From: Enterococcus sp. BWR-S5 | GTDB lineage: Bacteria > Bacillota > Bacilli > Lactobacillales > Enterococcaceae | Assembly: GCF_016745255.1 (NCBI RefSeq) | Contig: NZ_JADOEQ010000017.1 | Span: 1 to 64,000 of the forward strand | Reading direction: 5' to 3' | Length of the DNA stretch: 64,000 nucleotides | Shown: piece by piece, positions 20,561 through 29,479 of the stretch | Layout of the letters: the number at the start of each line of letters is the position of its first letter | Position numbering within the stretch: the stretch's first letter is position 1 | Notes under the pieces: generated by a model | What the model was told of the DNA's origin: nothing | The model's input: only the letters and a program-made list of their open reading frames with translations | Database searches by the model: none | Made by a program: the position numbers and the translations under genes

Positions 20561-20580
20561 ATAGTTAGCCGGGTAACTAT
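20561..20580 (+). promoter_or_regulatory. MarR operator before ABC exporter module 2
   Basis: The inverted repeat ATAGTTA-N6-TAACTAT has the same half-sites and spacing as the repeat in front of the upstream marR gene. It ends 18 bases before the ATG, so repressor binding would block either promoter or leader. Confidence 0.7.
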
Positions 20581-20598
20581 CGGCGGTAGGAGGTTTTT

Positions 20599-22362
20599 AT
20601 GCTAAAAATTATTAAGAAAACAAATACAAAGGAACGATTGTTAGTGCTTGTCAGCATTGCATTTATCGTTTTACAAGTCTGGCTGGAGCTGAAAATTCCG
20701 GACTATATGTCTGAGGTTACGAGCCAACTGCAAATGCCGGATACGGTCATCGCCGATATTATGCAGCCGGGAATGATGATGGTGCTTTTGTCTCTTTTAA
20801 GCTTTGTATCATCTGTCATCGTGGGGTATTTCGTGGCACGAATTGCGGCAAGCTTAACGAGCCGTCTGCGAAAAGAAGTTTATCATCGTGTGATGGATTA
20901 CTCTACGGACGAATTGCACAAATTTTCAATTCCCAGCTTGATTACTCGGACAACCAATGACATTACACAAATTCAACAGGTGGTTGCGATGGGATTGCAG
21001 GTATCGATTAAAGGTCCGATTACAGCGGTTTGGGCAATTATGAAAATTGCCAATAAAAACTGGGAATGGACGGTTTCAACAGGCGTCGCAGTGGTTGTTT
21101 TGTTAGTAATGTTGACGGTAATCCTGACCATTGTTCAACCAAAATTCACGGTTGTTCAAGGCTTGACGGATAAGTTGAATAGTATTACCAGAGAGAACTT
21201 GACCGGTTTGCGTGTCGTTCGTGCGTATAATGCAGATGATTACCAAAATAATAAATTCAATGATGCAAATGAAGAAATGACTAAGGTTAACTTATTTACC
21301 AATCGGATGATGGCAATCATGAGTCCGGGAATGACGTTGGTTTCCAGCGGGTTGACATTGGCGGTTTACTGGATTGGGGCTTATCTGATTGACGCAGCAG
21401 AGGGAGCAATGAAAATCACTCTGTTTAGTGATATGGTTGTTTTCTCTTCTTATGCGATGCAGGTTGTGATGGGCTTTATGCTGATGACAGTCATTTTCCT
21501 AATTTTACCTAGAGCTACGGTTTCTGCCAGACGGATAAATGAAGTATTGGATATGGAACCATCTATTGAATTTCCGAAGGATAGTGGAAATATTGGTAAA
21601 AATAAAGGAGAAATTGAGTTCACTAATGTTTCCTTTACGTATCCAAATGCTTCCGAAGCTGTTATCAAAAATATCAACTTTAAAGCAAAAAAAGGAGATA
21701 CCATTGCCTTTATTGGTTCAACGGGAAGTGGGAAGAGTACCATCGTCAATTTGATTCCGCGCTTCTATGATGTAACAGACGGAGAAATAATTATTGATGG
21801 GAAAAATATTCAAGCATACAGTCATCAAGACTTAAATGAGCGGATTGGTTATATTCCGCAAAAGGCGGTATTATTCAGCGGTACGATCCGATCCAATATT
21901 GATTTTGGTGAGAGCAGTGCTTCTCCTTTAAATGATGAAAAGATTGAACGAGCCTTAGATATCGCGCAGGCCAAGGACTTCGTTGATGGTAAAGAAGAAA
22001 AGCTGGACAGCCATGTGGCACAAAATGGGACGAACTTTTCCGGTGGACAAAAACAACGTTTGGCAATTGCTCGAGCAGTAGCAAGAGAACCGGAGTTTTT
22101 GATTTTTGACGACTCTTTCTCCGCCTTGGATTACAAGACAGATAAAAAGCTGAGGGATGTATTAGCTGAAAAGGTAGCTGATACGACGAAGCTGATTGTT
22201 GCACAGCGAATAAGTACCATCATGGATGCTGATGAGATTCTCGTGCTGGATGAAGGAAACGTTGTTGGTCAAGGGACACATCAATCACTTTTGAAAAATA
22301 ATCGTGTGTATCAAGAAATTGCTTATTCACAGCTTTCAAAGGAGGAATTAGCGAATGGATAG
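20599..22362 (+). CDS. Heterodimeric ABC exporter, degenerate-site subunit (module 2)
   Basis: The 587-residue half-transporter has six transmembrane helices and one ATPase domain. Walker A GSTGSGKST and signature NFSGGQKQR are intact. Walker B ends FDDSFSALD and the H-loop reads VAQRIS, the same degenerate pattern as the first exporter pair. It resembles the EfrC/LmrC type and has no large extracellular insertion. It overlaps the next gene by 8 bases. Its partner is frameshifted, so the complex may not be made. Confidence 0.9.
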   Translation: MLKIIKKTNTKERLLVLVSIAFIVLQVWLELKIPDYMSEVTSQLQMPDTVIADIMQPGMMMVLLSLLSFVSSVIVGYFVARIAASLTSRLRKEVYHRVMDYSTDELHKFSIPSLITRTTNDITQIQQVVAMGLQVSIKGPITAVWAIMKIANKNWEWTVSTGVAVVVLLVMLTVILTIVQPKFTVVQGLTDKLNSITRENLTGLRVVRAYNADDYQNNKFNDANEEMTKVNLFTNRMMAIMSPGMTLVSSGLTLAVYWIGAYLIDAAEGAMKITLFSDMVVFSSYAMQVVMGFMLMTVIFLILPRATVSARRINEVLDMEPSIEFPKDSGNIGKNKGEIEFTNVSFTYPNASEAVIKNINFKAKKGDTIAFIGSTGSGKSTIVNLIPRFYDVTDGEIIIDGKNIQAYSHQDLNERIGYIPQKAVLFSGTIRSNIDFGESSASPLNDEKIERALDIAQAKDFVDGKEEKLDSHVAQNGTNFSGGQKQRLAIARAVAREPEFLIFDDSFSALDYKTDKKLRDVLAEKVADTTKLIVAQRISTIMDADEILVLDEGNVVGQGTHQSLLKNNRVYQEIAYSQLSKEELANG

Positions 22363-24131
22363 TACAATAACTGAAATGCAAACAGAGAAAAAGAAAAGCT
22401 CAGGCTTAATGAATAACATAAAAAAATACGCGTCTGAATATACGGCACCCTTCTTCATAGCTGTTATCTTAGCAGTAATCGGAAGTGTGACATCGATTAT
22501 TGGGCCGGATAAGCTGAGTGAAATTACCGACTTGATTACTGCAGGCCTACAGACATCGATTGATTTAGAGCAAATCACCAGCATTTGTTTAACGTTGGCG
22601 ATTATCTATGGGATAGGGATTCTAATGTCCTATGGGCAAGGGTATATCATGGCGACTATTACGCAGCGCTTTTCGAAGAAGCTGAGAAAACAAATATCTG
22701 AAAAAATTAACAAGATTCCTCTGAGTTATTTTGATTCCCATAGTCAGGGAGATACCTTAAGTCGAGTAACCAATGACTTGGATACCGTCGGTCAATCACT
22801 AAACCAAAGCTTAGGTACATTAGTTCCTTCTATTACACTGTTTATTGGCTGTCTGTTTATGATGATTCGATCAAACCCAATTCTTTGCTTAACTGCGGTG
22901 GTTTCTGTACTGCTTGGTTTTGTTTTGATGATTGTCATCATGAAGAAATCGCAAACACACTTTGATGGACAGCAAAACAATTTAGCAGAGGTTAACAGCT
23001 TTATCGAGGAAGCATACTCCGGACATGACGTGATTACTTCTTATTAGTGCGGGAGCAAACATGTCAAAAGATTTTACAGAGCTGAATGACAAGCTCCATG
23101 GCAGTGTTTGGAAAGCACAGTTTTTATCAGGAATTATGCAGCCGCTAATGAGCTTCATCGGAAACTTCGGTTATGTGGCTGTCTGTGTGGTTGGAGCAGT
23201 TTTGGCATTGAATGGACAAATTACCTTTGGCGTAATCGTAGCGTTTATGGTCTATGTCCGTCTGTTTTCACAGCCCTTGAGTCAGTTGGCACAAGCAATT
23301 TCCAGTCTGCAATCAGCGGGTGCAGCAATGGTTCGAGTCTTTGAGTTTTTGGATGAAAAGGAAATGGAAGATGAAACCGGCAAAGCTGTACAGTTGAAAT
23401 CTGTCTCAGGAAATGTTTCTTTTTCCAACGTCAGCTTTGGCTATGATTCAGAAAAAACGATTATTAACAACTTTTCTGCTGAAGCAAGAGCAGGTCAGAA
23501 AATTGCTATCGTTGGTCCAACAGGTGCCGGGAAAACAACCATCGTTAATTTGTTGATGAAGTTCTATGAAATCAATCAAGGACAGATTACAATTGATGGG
23601 GTACCGATAGCAAGTATGACACGGGAAGAGGTTCATGACCAATTCTGTATGGTGTTGCAGGATACATGGCTGTTCGAAGGAACAATTTCGGAAAACTTGA
23701 TTTATAATCAATCAGGTGTCAGTCAGGAACGTGTGGAATCAGCATGTAAAGCAGTTGGCATCGATCACTTTATTCGTACATTGCCAAATGGCTATGACAC
23801 AGTTTTGGATGACAGTGTGTCACTGTCTGTCGGACAAAAACAGCTGCTGACGATTGCCAGAGCCTTGATTAAGGATGCGCCGATGCTCATTCTGGATGAG
23901 GCAACGAGCTCTGTTGATACACGAACAGAGGAGCTGATTCAAAAAGCGATGGATCGATTGATGGAAGGCAGAACCTCTTTTGTAATTGCTCACCGGCTTT
24001 CTACCATTCGTAACGCTGATTTAATTTTGGTAATGAAAGAAGGCAATATCATTGAAAAAGGCTCACATGATGCGTTGATTCAGCAAAAAGGCTTTTATGC
24101 TGATTTGTATAACAGTCAGTTCGAGAAATAA
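22355..24131 (+). pseudogene. Frameshifted ABC exporter, catalytic subunit (module 2)
   Basis: Two reading frames together make one half-transporter of about 590 residues. The first (22355-23047) carries the first four helices and stops in SGHDVITSY. The second, one base out of phase, continues from about 23043 with helix 5-6 (KAQFLSGIMQPL) and a complete ATPase: Walker A GPTGAGKTT, signature SLSVGQKQL (altered), Walker B ILDEATSS, switch AHRLS. Aligned with the intact gene at 9285, removing one T near 23044-23046 joins ITSY to SAGANMSKDF without loss. It is either a recent frameshift mutation or a sequencing error. Confidence 0.85.
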
Positions 24132-24174
24132 AGAAAATAAGAATGACTATTCTAGTCAAAGGAAGGTGATGGAA

Positions 24175-24474
24175 GTGAGTACGCAAACACAGACGCTCTA
24201 TTTCATAGAACGCGTCAAAAAAATCGAAGGCTCTTTTCTGGAAATTGATACATTAGGTATAGAAGAGCACAAACAACAGGCTATGGACAAATTTGAGGAT
24301 GAAGCAAAAAAAGAAACTCGAAAGAACTTTGGTGTCACTGTAACAGAATATGAAATAACTGCAGAGGCAACTATTTTTCAAAAGCTGATTCGTTATTGGC
24401 AGGAGCTGCCGGGAGAAATTTTCCGAATGATGCGAATCAATGATTGTCAGCTGGTTGATCAATATCTTAATTAA
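24175..24474 (+). CDS. Small protein of unknown function in the exporter operon
   Basis: About 99 residues, soluble, charged, helical and without a signal or membrane helix. The GTG at 24175 is chosen because AAGGAAGG lies 8 bases upstream; ATG 24169 is too close to that site. It follows the exporter gene by 43 bases and precedes a TetR gene by 17, so it appears to be co-transcribed. I do not recognise it. Confidence 0.6.
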   Translation: MSTQTQTLYFIERVKKIEGSFLEIDTLGIEEHKQQAMDKFEDEAKKETRKNFGVTVTEYEITAEATIFQKLIRYWQELPGEIFRMMRINDCQLVDQYLN

Positions 24475-24491
24475 GGAAGGTGAGGGCGCCT

Positions 24492-25028
24492 GTGGGAGAT
24501 AGACGAACAGTAAAATCTAAAAAATTGATTCTTCATGCGTTCGAAGAGCTGCTGCAGGAACATTCTTTTGAAGAGATTTCTGTAACCAGGCTCTCAGAGG
24601 AAGCTGGGATAAGCAGGAATACTTTCTACATTTATTACTTGGATAAATACAGTTTGTTGGATGAGCAGTTCAGTTGGTTTACCAAACTATGTAGAGAAAC
24701 GATAGCCGCGAAGCTTTCTGTTGGTAGTTGGAACAGGTTTCTTGAAACACTTGATACATCGGGCACAATTTTGAAAGGTCTATTAAGAGCGGAAGAAACG
24801 CAATGGGTCAAGGAAAGAATAAGAAGTATTTTTACAAAAGAGCTGCTGGCTGTATATACCCATAGCTTTTCGGAAAATAAGCTGACATTGCGTGGGTGTG
24901 GAGAAGCCATGGCAGGAATTGTTGAATGGTGGCTAAGCGCAACACATAGTGAAGAAGAGAAAGCAACGGCTATGGAGGCGTTGATGCTGTTTCAGGCGTT
25001 GATTGACAAAGAGGAACTGTTTTCGTGA
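24492..25028 (+). CDS. TetR-family transcriptional regulator
   Basis: A protein of about 178 residues with N-terminal helix-turn-helix EISVTRLSEEAGISRNTFYIYYLDKYSLLD and a C-terminal ligand/dimer domain (TetR_C-like, with GIVEWWLSATHS). The GTG at 24492 is preferred over the GTG at 24480, because the AAGGAAGG motif runs into the latter. As the last gene of the exporter cluster it may add a second layer of control. Confidence 0.85.
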   Translation: MGDRRTVKSKKLILHAFEELLQEHSFEEISVTRLSEEAGISRNTFYIYYLDKYSLLDEQFSWFTKLCRETIAAKLSVGSWNRFLETLDTSGTILKGLLRAEETQWVKERIRSIFTKELLAVYTHSFSENKLTLRGCGEAMAGIVEWWLSATHSEEEKATAMEALMLFQALIDKEELFS

Positions 25029-25169
25029 GTAAAGACGTTTTTGAAGGTCTTTCAGTAAAAATATTTCTGTGTAGGTATGTTCTTGCTTGATTTCAGTATC
25101 AATTCTTTGGCATTTTATTCCTATCTGATTATACTAATTGTATAAATCTTAGGAGAGAAGAGGATAGGC

Positions 25170-25631
25170 ATGTCTTACAAAGTAGATTTTAAAGAGGTAT
25201 CGACAATTGGTTTTGAAAGCTCACCTTTTGCGGCAGCGTTGGCGGGTTTGCGAGCGAATGAGGCACGATATTTTTGGAATAAATACAAGCATGAGTTTGT
25301 CACAGTATCAGCGGATGAAGCCCTTGATACTTTAGCGTGGATAGAAAAAATCCTACAGGAAAGGGAATTGGTATTTCCTTATAAGGCGCTGGAGGTATCT
25401 GATTTTGAAGTGGAGGGGACACGTTTTTCTTATGTGTTCTATGAAAATGGTTTGTCGGTAAATGTGATGTACAGTCTCTCAGAAGAAGGCAAGCGAGCCG
25501 TTGGGTTTAAGCTGTCAGAGGGGATGGAGGTTCCAAAGGAGCTGGAAGGCAAGTTCAAGTTTGCACGCCAAAAATCTAAGCTGGCTGGTGTGATTCGTGG
25601 TTCCTATTTTGTGATAAAGGGCAGCTACTAA
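25170..25631 (+). CDS. Conserved-looking hypothetical protein
   Basis: A soluble protein of 153 residues without signal peptide or membrane helix. It has an aromatic and acidic profile with no motif I can name; FFAAALAGLRANEARYFWNK-like text near the N-terminus suggests helices. The start follows AGGAGAGAAGAGG. It is a single-gene unit with its own terminator. Confidence 0.6.
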   Translation: MSYKVDFKEVSTIGFESSPFAAALAGLRANEARYFWNKYKHEFVTVSADEALDTLAWIEKILQERELVFPYKALEVSDFEVEGTRFSYVFYENGLSVNVMYSLSEEGKRAVGFKLSEGMEVPKELEGKFKFARQKSKLAGVIRGSYFVIKGSY

Positions 25632-25643
25632 GAAAATGAATGA

Positions 25644-25679
25644 CTGAAACGATGGATTCCTGATCGTTTCAGTTTTTTT
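25644..25679 (+). terminator. Terminator
   Basis: CTGAAACGAT (25644-25653) pairs with ATCGTTTCAG (25663-25672), followed by TTTTTTT. Confidence 0.9.
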
Positions 25680-25779
25680 GTTTATAAGAACCGTTGGATT
25701 GCAGCGGGTCTGAATCATCTATAAGAAGTAGCTGTGTTTTGATGGGGATTTCAATGATTGAGTATTTATCAGAGGGATG

Positions 25780-25994
25780 TTGACAGCAGCGGGTTTCATT
25801 GCTATATTTGATGAAAAAAAGATTAAAGAAAAATGAGGGAATATAGGATACTCACTTCAATAGCAGAAAAGTGTTGATGTTTTGGAAATAGGATGTTCTA
25901 TTTTTCTGTGCTTAATTGGACAATCGAGATAGAAGCGTGTGAAGATAACAATTGCCTAACTCATTTTAACTATCAAAAAAATGGAGGAAAGATT
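25780..25994 (+). promoter_or_regulatory. Promoter and 180-nt leader of the MetE-like gene
   Basis: TTGACA (25780-25785), a 17-bp spacer and TATATT (25803-25808) form a near-consensus promoter. The leader of about 180 nt contains a small hairpin, AAATAG with CTATTT followed by T residues (about 25884-25904). It has no T-box or S-box signature that I can recognise. The 100 bases before the promoter hold nothing recognisable. Confidence 0.5.
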
Positions 25995-27101
25995 ATGACA
26001 ACAATACCTTTTCGTTGGGATCAAGTAGGTAGTCTACTACGACCGGAAGCGTTAAAGAACGCACGGGAGCAATTCAAGCAAGGACATATTTCAAAAGAAG
26101 CACTGACAAAGGTAGAGGACGAAGAAATCATCAAAATTATTGAAAAACAGAAAGAGATTGGCTTATCAGCAGTAACTGATGGAGAATTTCGTCGTCGCTG
26201 GTGGCACCTGGATTTTATCGCAGGTCTGAAGGGAATCACTGTCTATGATTTTGAAACAAAGGCTTTTGGTATCACAACAGAGGCTCAGGGAACATTCGTA
26301 AGTGGAAAGCTGGCCTTTAATCAAGCGCATCCCTTTTTAGAACATTTCAAATTTACTAAAGAGCAGGCTGGGGATGTTCTTGCGAAGCAAACGATACCCG
26401 GACCCAATATGATTTATTTGGATTCTTTTATTCTTTCAAAACAATATCATGAGCAGCCAGCTTATGAAAAGAGAGAGGATTTCATACAAGATTTAATTAC
26501 AACTTACCAAGAAGCAATACAGGGGTTCTACGATGCCGGTTGTCGCTATTTACAATTAGATGATACCAGTTGGGGTGGACTTTTTGATGAACGCTTCCGC
26601 GGGATGATTCAACAAAATGGCTACAATCCCGATGAGCTGATACAGGAATTTGGAGATATTACAGAGGCGGTTTTAGCAAAGAAACCAGCCGATTTAGCAG
26701 TCACGTTCCATTTCTGTAAAGGAAATTTTCAATCCCACTGGCTGTATGATGGTTCATATGATTTGATTGCGGAACGTCTTTTGTCAATCACTGAATTTGA
26801 TGGCTTCTTTTTGGAGTTTGATGATGAGCGTTCAGGAAGCTTTGAACCGATGAAACATATCAAAGATCAGCGACTGGTTCTTGGTTTGGTTACAACAAAA
26901 ACACCGGAGCTGGAGAGTAAAGAGCTGCTGAAAAAGAGAATTCAAGAAGCGGCGCAGTACGTACCCTTAGAGCAGCTATGCTTAAGTCCTCAATGTGGGT
27001 TTTCTTCCACGCACGAAGGAAACAAGGTGAGTGAAGCAGACCAATGGGCGAAGCTGCGACTCGTTGTTGAAACAGCGAAAGAAGTATGGCCTAACGATTA
27101 G
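25995..27101 (+). CDS. Cobalamin-independent methionine synthase-like methyltransferase
   Basis: The 368-residue protein has the MetE C-terminal barrel fold alone, like Bacillus YxjG/YxjH. Visible are the N-terminal DQVGSLLRP, the GEFRRRWWH substrate loop, and probable zinc ligands in FHFCKGN and SPQCGFSS. Such proteins transfer a methyl group to homocysteine or a related thiol; the methyl donor is unsettled. The ATG at 25995 has AATGGAGGAAAG in front; an in-frame ATG at 25893 would add 34 unsupported residues. It forms an operon with the cyclase-family gene 13 bases downstream. Confidence 0.85.
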   Translation: MTTIPFRWDQVGSLLRPEALKNAREQFKQGHISKEALTKVEDEEIIKIIEKQKEIGLSAVTDGEFRRRWWHLDFIAGLKGITVYDFETKAFGITTEAQGTFVSGKLAFNQAHPFLEHFKFTKEQAGDVLAKQTIPGPNMIYLDSFILSKQYHEQPAYEKREDFIQDLITTYQEAIQGFYDAGCRYLQLDDTSWGGLFDERFRGMIQQNGYNPDELIQEFGDITEAVLAKKPADLAVTFHFCKGNFQSHWLYDGSYDLIAERLLSITEFDGFFLEFDDERSGSFEPMKHIKDQRLVLGLVTTKTPELESKELLKKRIQEAAQYVPLEQLCLSPQCGFSSTHEGNKVSEADQWAKLRLVVETAKEVWPND

Positions 27102-27114
27102 GAGGGAAAGTGAC

Positions 27115-27849
27115 ATGCCAACAGTTTTGGAGAGCATCGCTTTTTTGAAGCAGCAGAAATGGATTGATTTGACGCATGAGGTGACAGGCGATATTCCGTA
27201 CTTCGCTTCCTTCAAGCCCTTGACTGAAGAAACGTTGTTTACTGTAGAGGAAAACGGCTTTTTCGCAAAGGAATACAATTTAGTTACACAATATGGTACG
27301 CATATTGATGCTCCATGTCATTTTTCTTCGGGGAAACGGTACCTGGAAGAGTTACAGTTAAAGGAATTGGTACTGCCTTTGATAGTTCTGCACAAAGAAG
27401 CAGCGGTGGAGATGGACAATGATTATCAGCTATCTGTAGCAGATATTCTTGCATTTGAAGAGCAACACGGACGAATACCAGAGGAGTGCTTTGTTGCTTT
27501 TGCCAGTGGTTGGTCTAGGCGTTGGGAGAATCATGAAGCCTATTACAATCGAGATGAAAGTGGACAAGCACATACACCGGGCTGGTCATTAGAGGCCCTT
27601 CAATTTCTACATGAGAAAAGAAAGGTACAGGCAATTGGGCATGAAACGTTGGATACAGATTCTGCCATGGAGTGCACGAAAAACAACGGCTTAATCGGTG
27701 AGCTTTACTGGCTTTCTCAGAATAAATTTCAGGTGGAGGTACTAACCAATCTATCCGAGGTTCCAGCTGTTGGCGGGGCAATTGTCTTAGGTGTTCCGAA
27801 GATAAAGCAGGCACCTGGTTTTACTATTCGAGCCTTTGCGATTATCTAA
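27115..27849 (+). CDS. Cyclase-family metal-dependent hydrolase
   Basis: The 244-residue protein is of the kynurenine formamidase/cyclase family (PF04199), recognised by the metal-binding motif QYGTHIDAPCHF and downstream GHETLDTD. Family members hydrolyse amides or lactones and are metal dependent. The start at 27115 follows AGGAGGGAAAG. The partnership with a MetE-like protein suggests a shared sulfur or one-carbon side pathway, but the substrate cannot be stated. Confidence 0.8.
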   Translation: MPTVLESIAFLKQQKWIDLTHEVTGDIPYFASFKPLTEETLFTVEENGFFAKEYNLVTQYGTHIDAPCHFSSGKRYLEELQLKELVLPLIVLHKEAAVEMDNDYQLSVADILAFEEQHGRIPEECFVAFASGWSRRWENHEAYYNRDESGQAHTPGWSLEALQFLHEKRKVQAIGHETLDTDSAMECTKNNGLIGELYWLSQNKFQVEVLTNLSEVPAVGGAIVLGVPKIKQAPGFTIRAFAII

Positions 27850-27915
27850 ATAAGAGAGGTAGAAATAGAAGTTTTTTACACACAGAGTTTTGGTTGATAA
27901 CCTTCGCTAAAATAG

Positions 27916-27960
27916 AAAAAGCGCTTGGAATGTGACTCGCATTCCAAGCGCTTTTTAGTT
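27916..27960. terminator. Bidirectional terminator between convergent operons
   Basis: A 17-bp perfect stem (27916-27932 with 27940-27956), closing arm CCAAGCGCTTTTT, has an A-run on the left and a T-run on the right. It serves both the cyclase gene and the convergent glycosylase operon. Confidence 0.92.
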
Positions 27961-27971
27961 ATTTCTATTTA

Positions 27972-28448
27972 TCACTTCACTGTAGATAGTGCTGCTTGCC
28001 ATTCTATTAGGCGTTGTGCTTGTCTGCCGTTGTTTGCACCGCTGGTAGAGGAGCATTTCACAACCTCTATATCAGGAAACAGGCGATGCTTTTCAATGAT
28101 TCGAAACGACTCATTTCCATTGGCGATAATCAGCATGATATTTGTGCTTTCCAACAGCTCTGTGAAATCATTAAGTTGTGTCTCTTTATAGTTGGTATCC
28201 ATACTTCCTTGGCGTTCAAATGTGCCATAGACATCCCAAAGACCGATATGATGCTTTTTAAGTAACGCAAGCCGTTTGTCGTAATCAAGCGGATCAGCAA
28301 CCTCTAATGACTCAAACACGACACGCCAAAACTGGTTACCTCTATTCCCATAATATTGCTGGAGAGCAATAGAGCGGTCACTCGGGCCGCTTCCTAAGAT
28401 AAGAATTTCTGTTTGTGCATCAAAGATTGGTGCAAGTCCTTCCTTCAC
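27972..28448 (-). CDS. DNA-deoxyinosine glycosylase, UDG superfamily
   Basis: The 158-residue protein matches the hypoxanthine-DNA glycosylase branch of the uracil-DNA glycosylase fold. The N-terminal motif ILGSGPSDRSIALQQYYGNR is followed by NQFWRV, and the C-terminal loop reads SSTSGANN. The more usual forms are LGSFPS and STSPAN, so both loops carry a Gly substitution. The role is excision of deaminated adenine from DNA. It overlaps the upstream acetyltransferase gene by 4 bases. Confidence 0.82.
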   Translation of the reverse strand: MKEGLAPIFDAQTEILILGSGPSDRSIALQQYYGNRGNQFWRVVFESLEVADPLDYDKRLALLKKHHIGLWDVYGTFERQGSMDTNYKETQLNDFTELLESTNIMLIIANGNESFRIIEKHRLFPDIEVVKCSSTSGANNGRQAQRLIEWQAALSTVK

Positions 28449-28987
28449 GCTATCCCTCCTAGGCGATATTCTAGTTGTCGATCATAAGGTTCATTTTCAC
28501 AATGCAAAATAGATGGTTCAGTTGCATCAACACAGCCTAATGAAGAATAGAATGCTTGTGTTTCTACGGCAGAATGGCTGGAAATATATAATTTTTCTAC
28601 TCCTTGATTCGCAGCGAAATCAGCTGCTAACAGAAAAAGCTGTTTTCCGATTTTTTGTCCGCGAACATCCTCTGAAACGTGGAGGGCAGACAAATCAAGA
28701 TATTGTTTATAACTGCCAAATCGTTTTCCTTCAACACTGACAAAGCCTTTTAGTTGGTCTTTATCAGAAAAAGCACCGATGACGATACCTCTGGTTTTTA
28801 GTGTATTTTTTAGGTAACCACAAAGCTGTTTATATTCGTCGTGTCCCCATTCCTCTGTGAACACGACAGGTTCTATTTTCCATTGACCATCAGAATAGCG
28901 CCAACAATGCGTGACGTTTTGATGGCGAATGAAATCAGTGAACAACTCAGGAACTAACTCGTTTATTGCTATTTTTTTGTAATTCAT
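28445..28987 (-). CDS. GNAT-family N-acetyltransferase
   Basis: The 180-residue protein has the acetyl-CoA loop VRGQKIGKQLFLLAADFA, preceded by a strand HVSED and followed by KLYISSHSAVETQAFYSSLG. The substrate is unknown. It is coupled to the glycosylase gene by a 4-base overlap. Confidence 0.82.
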   Translation of the reverse strand: MNYKKIAINELVPELFTDFIRHQNVTHCWRYSDGQWKIEPVVFTEEWGHDEYKQLCGYLKNTLKTRGIVIGAFSDKDQLKGFVSVEGKRFGSYKQYLDLSALHVSEDVRGQKIGKQLFLLAADFAANQGVEKLYISSHSAVETQAFYSSLGCVDATEPSILHCENEPYDRQLEYRLGGIA

Positions 28988-29032
28988 CCAATGTCCTCCG
29001 TTAACAACATTTTAATTCTACTTTTTAAACGC

Positions 29033-29299
29033 TTATCCTGCCAGTAAAGAAAAAAGTAATAGCAGTAAGCAAGCAAGACATAGTGCAGGGATATAGTAGA
29101 GAACCCACGAACTGAAATAGTCTCCGGCTTTTTTTTCTTTGTCATAAAAAGGATTTTTTCTATCTTCCATAAACCGTTGTGGTGTTCTGGAAAGAAACAA
29201 TCCTCCGGTGACATACCTTATAAGCAGTGCTAACAGTAGCAAAATACCTGTAGATGCAAAGCCAACACCTAGAAGTAAGCGAATTGTTTCAATAGCCAT
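29033..29299 (-). CDS. Small DUF-like membrane protein
   Basis: 88 residues with two transmembrane helices (about 5-27 and 65-87) joined by a basic cytosolic loop rich in Arg/Lys. The ATG at 29299 follows AGGGAG at 8 bases on the minus strand. It lies upstream of the acetyltransferase gene on the same strand and may share its transcript. I do not recognise it. Confidence 0.6.
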   Translation of the reverse strand: MAIETIRLLLGVGFASTGILLLLALLIRYVTGGLFLSRTPQRFMEDRKNPFYDKEKKAGDYFSSWVLYYIPALCLACLLLLLFSLLAG

Positions 29300-29395
29300 A
29301 CGAACCACTCCCTTTATCTCATCTGATAACCAAAGTATATCATGTGCAATGAAGGGATGAAAAGGGGGGATGGCGCAAAAAAGGGGATTGGATTA

Positions 29396-29442
29396 AAGAA
29401 AAAAACTTCTATGCGAACACACTGAAGGGTAGGCATAGAAGT
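29396..29442 (-). terminator. Terminator of the LacI-HAD-SIS operon
   Basis: Read on the minus strand, ACTTCTATGC and GCATAGAAGT form the stem, followed by a run of seven T residues. It lies 38 bases past the SIS gene. Confidence 0.85.
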
Positions 29443-29479
29443 AAATAGTTCGTTGCTGTTTCAAGGGTGGCAATTGTTG

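Noticed and set aside
23035-23065. Programmed frameshift in the ABC gene
   Set aside because: There is no slippery heptamer and no stimulatory structure; homologues, such as the gene at 9285, are read in one frame.
25809-25994. T-box or SAM riboswitch before the MetE-like gene
   Set aside because: There is no AGGGTGG-type T-box sequence and no S-box core; only one small hairpin is visible.
28984-29214. Alternative minus-strand frame over the small membrane protein
   Set aside because: It has no ribosome site and a poorer composition than the two-helix protein at 29033-29299.
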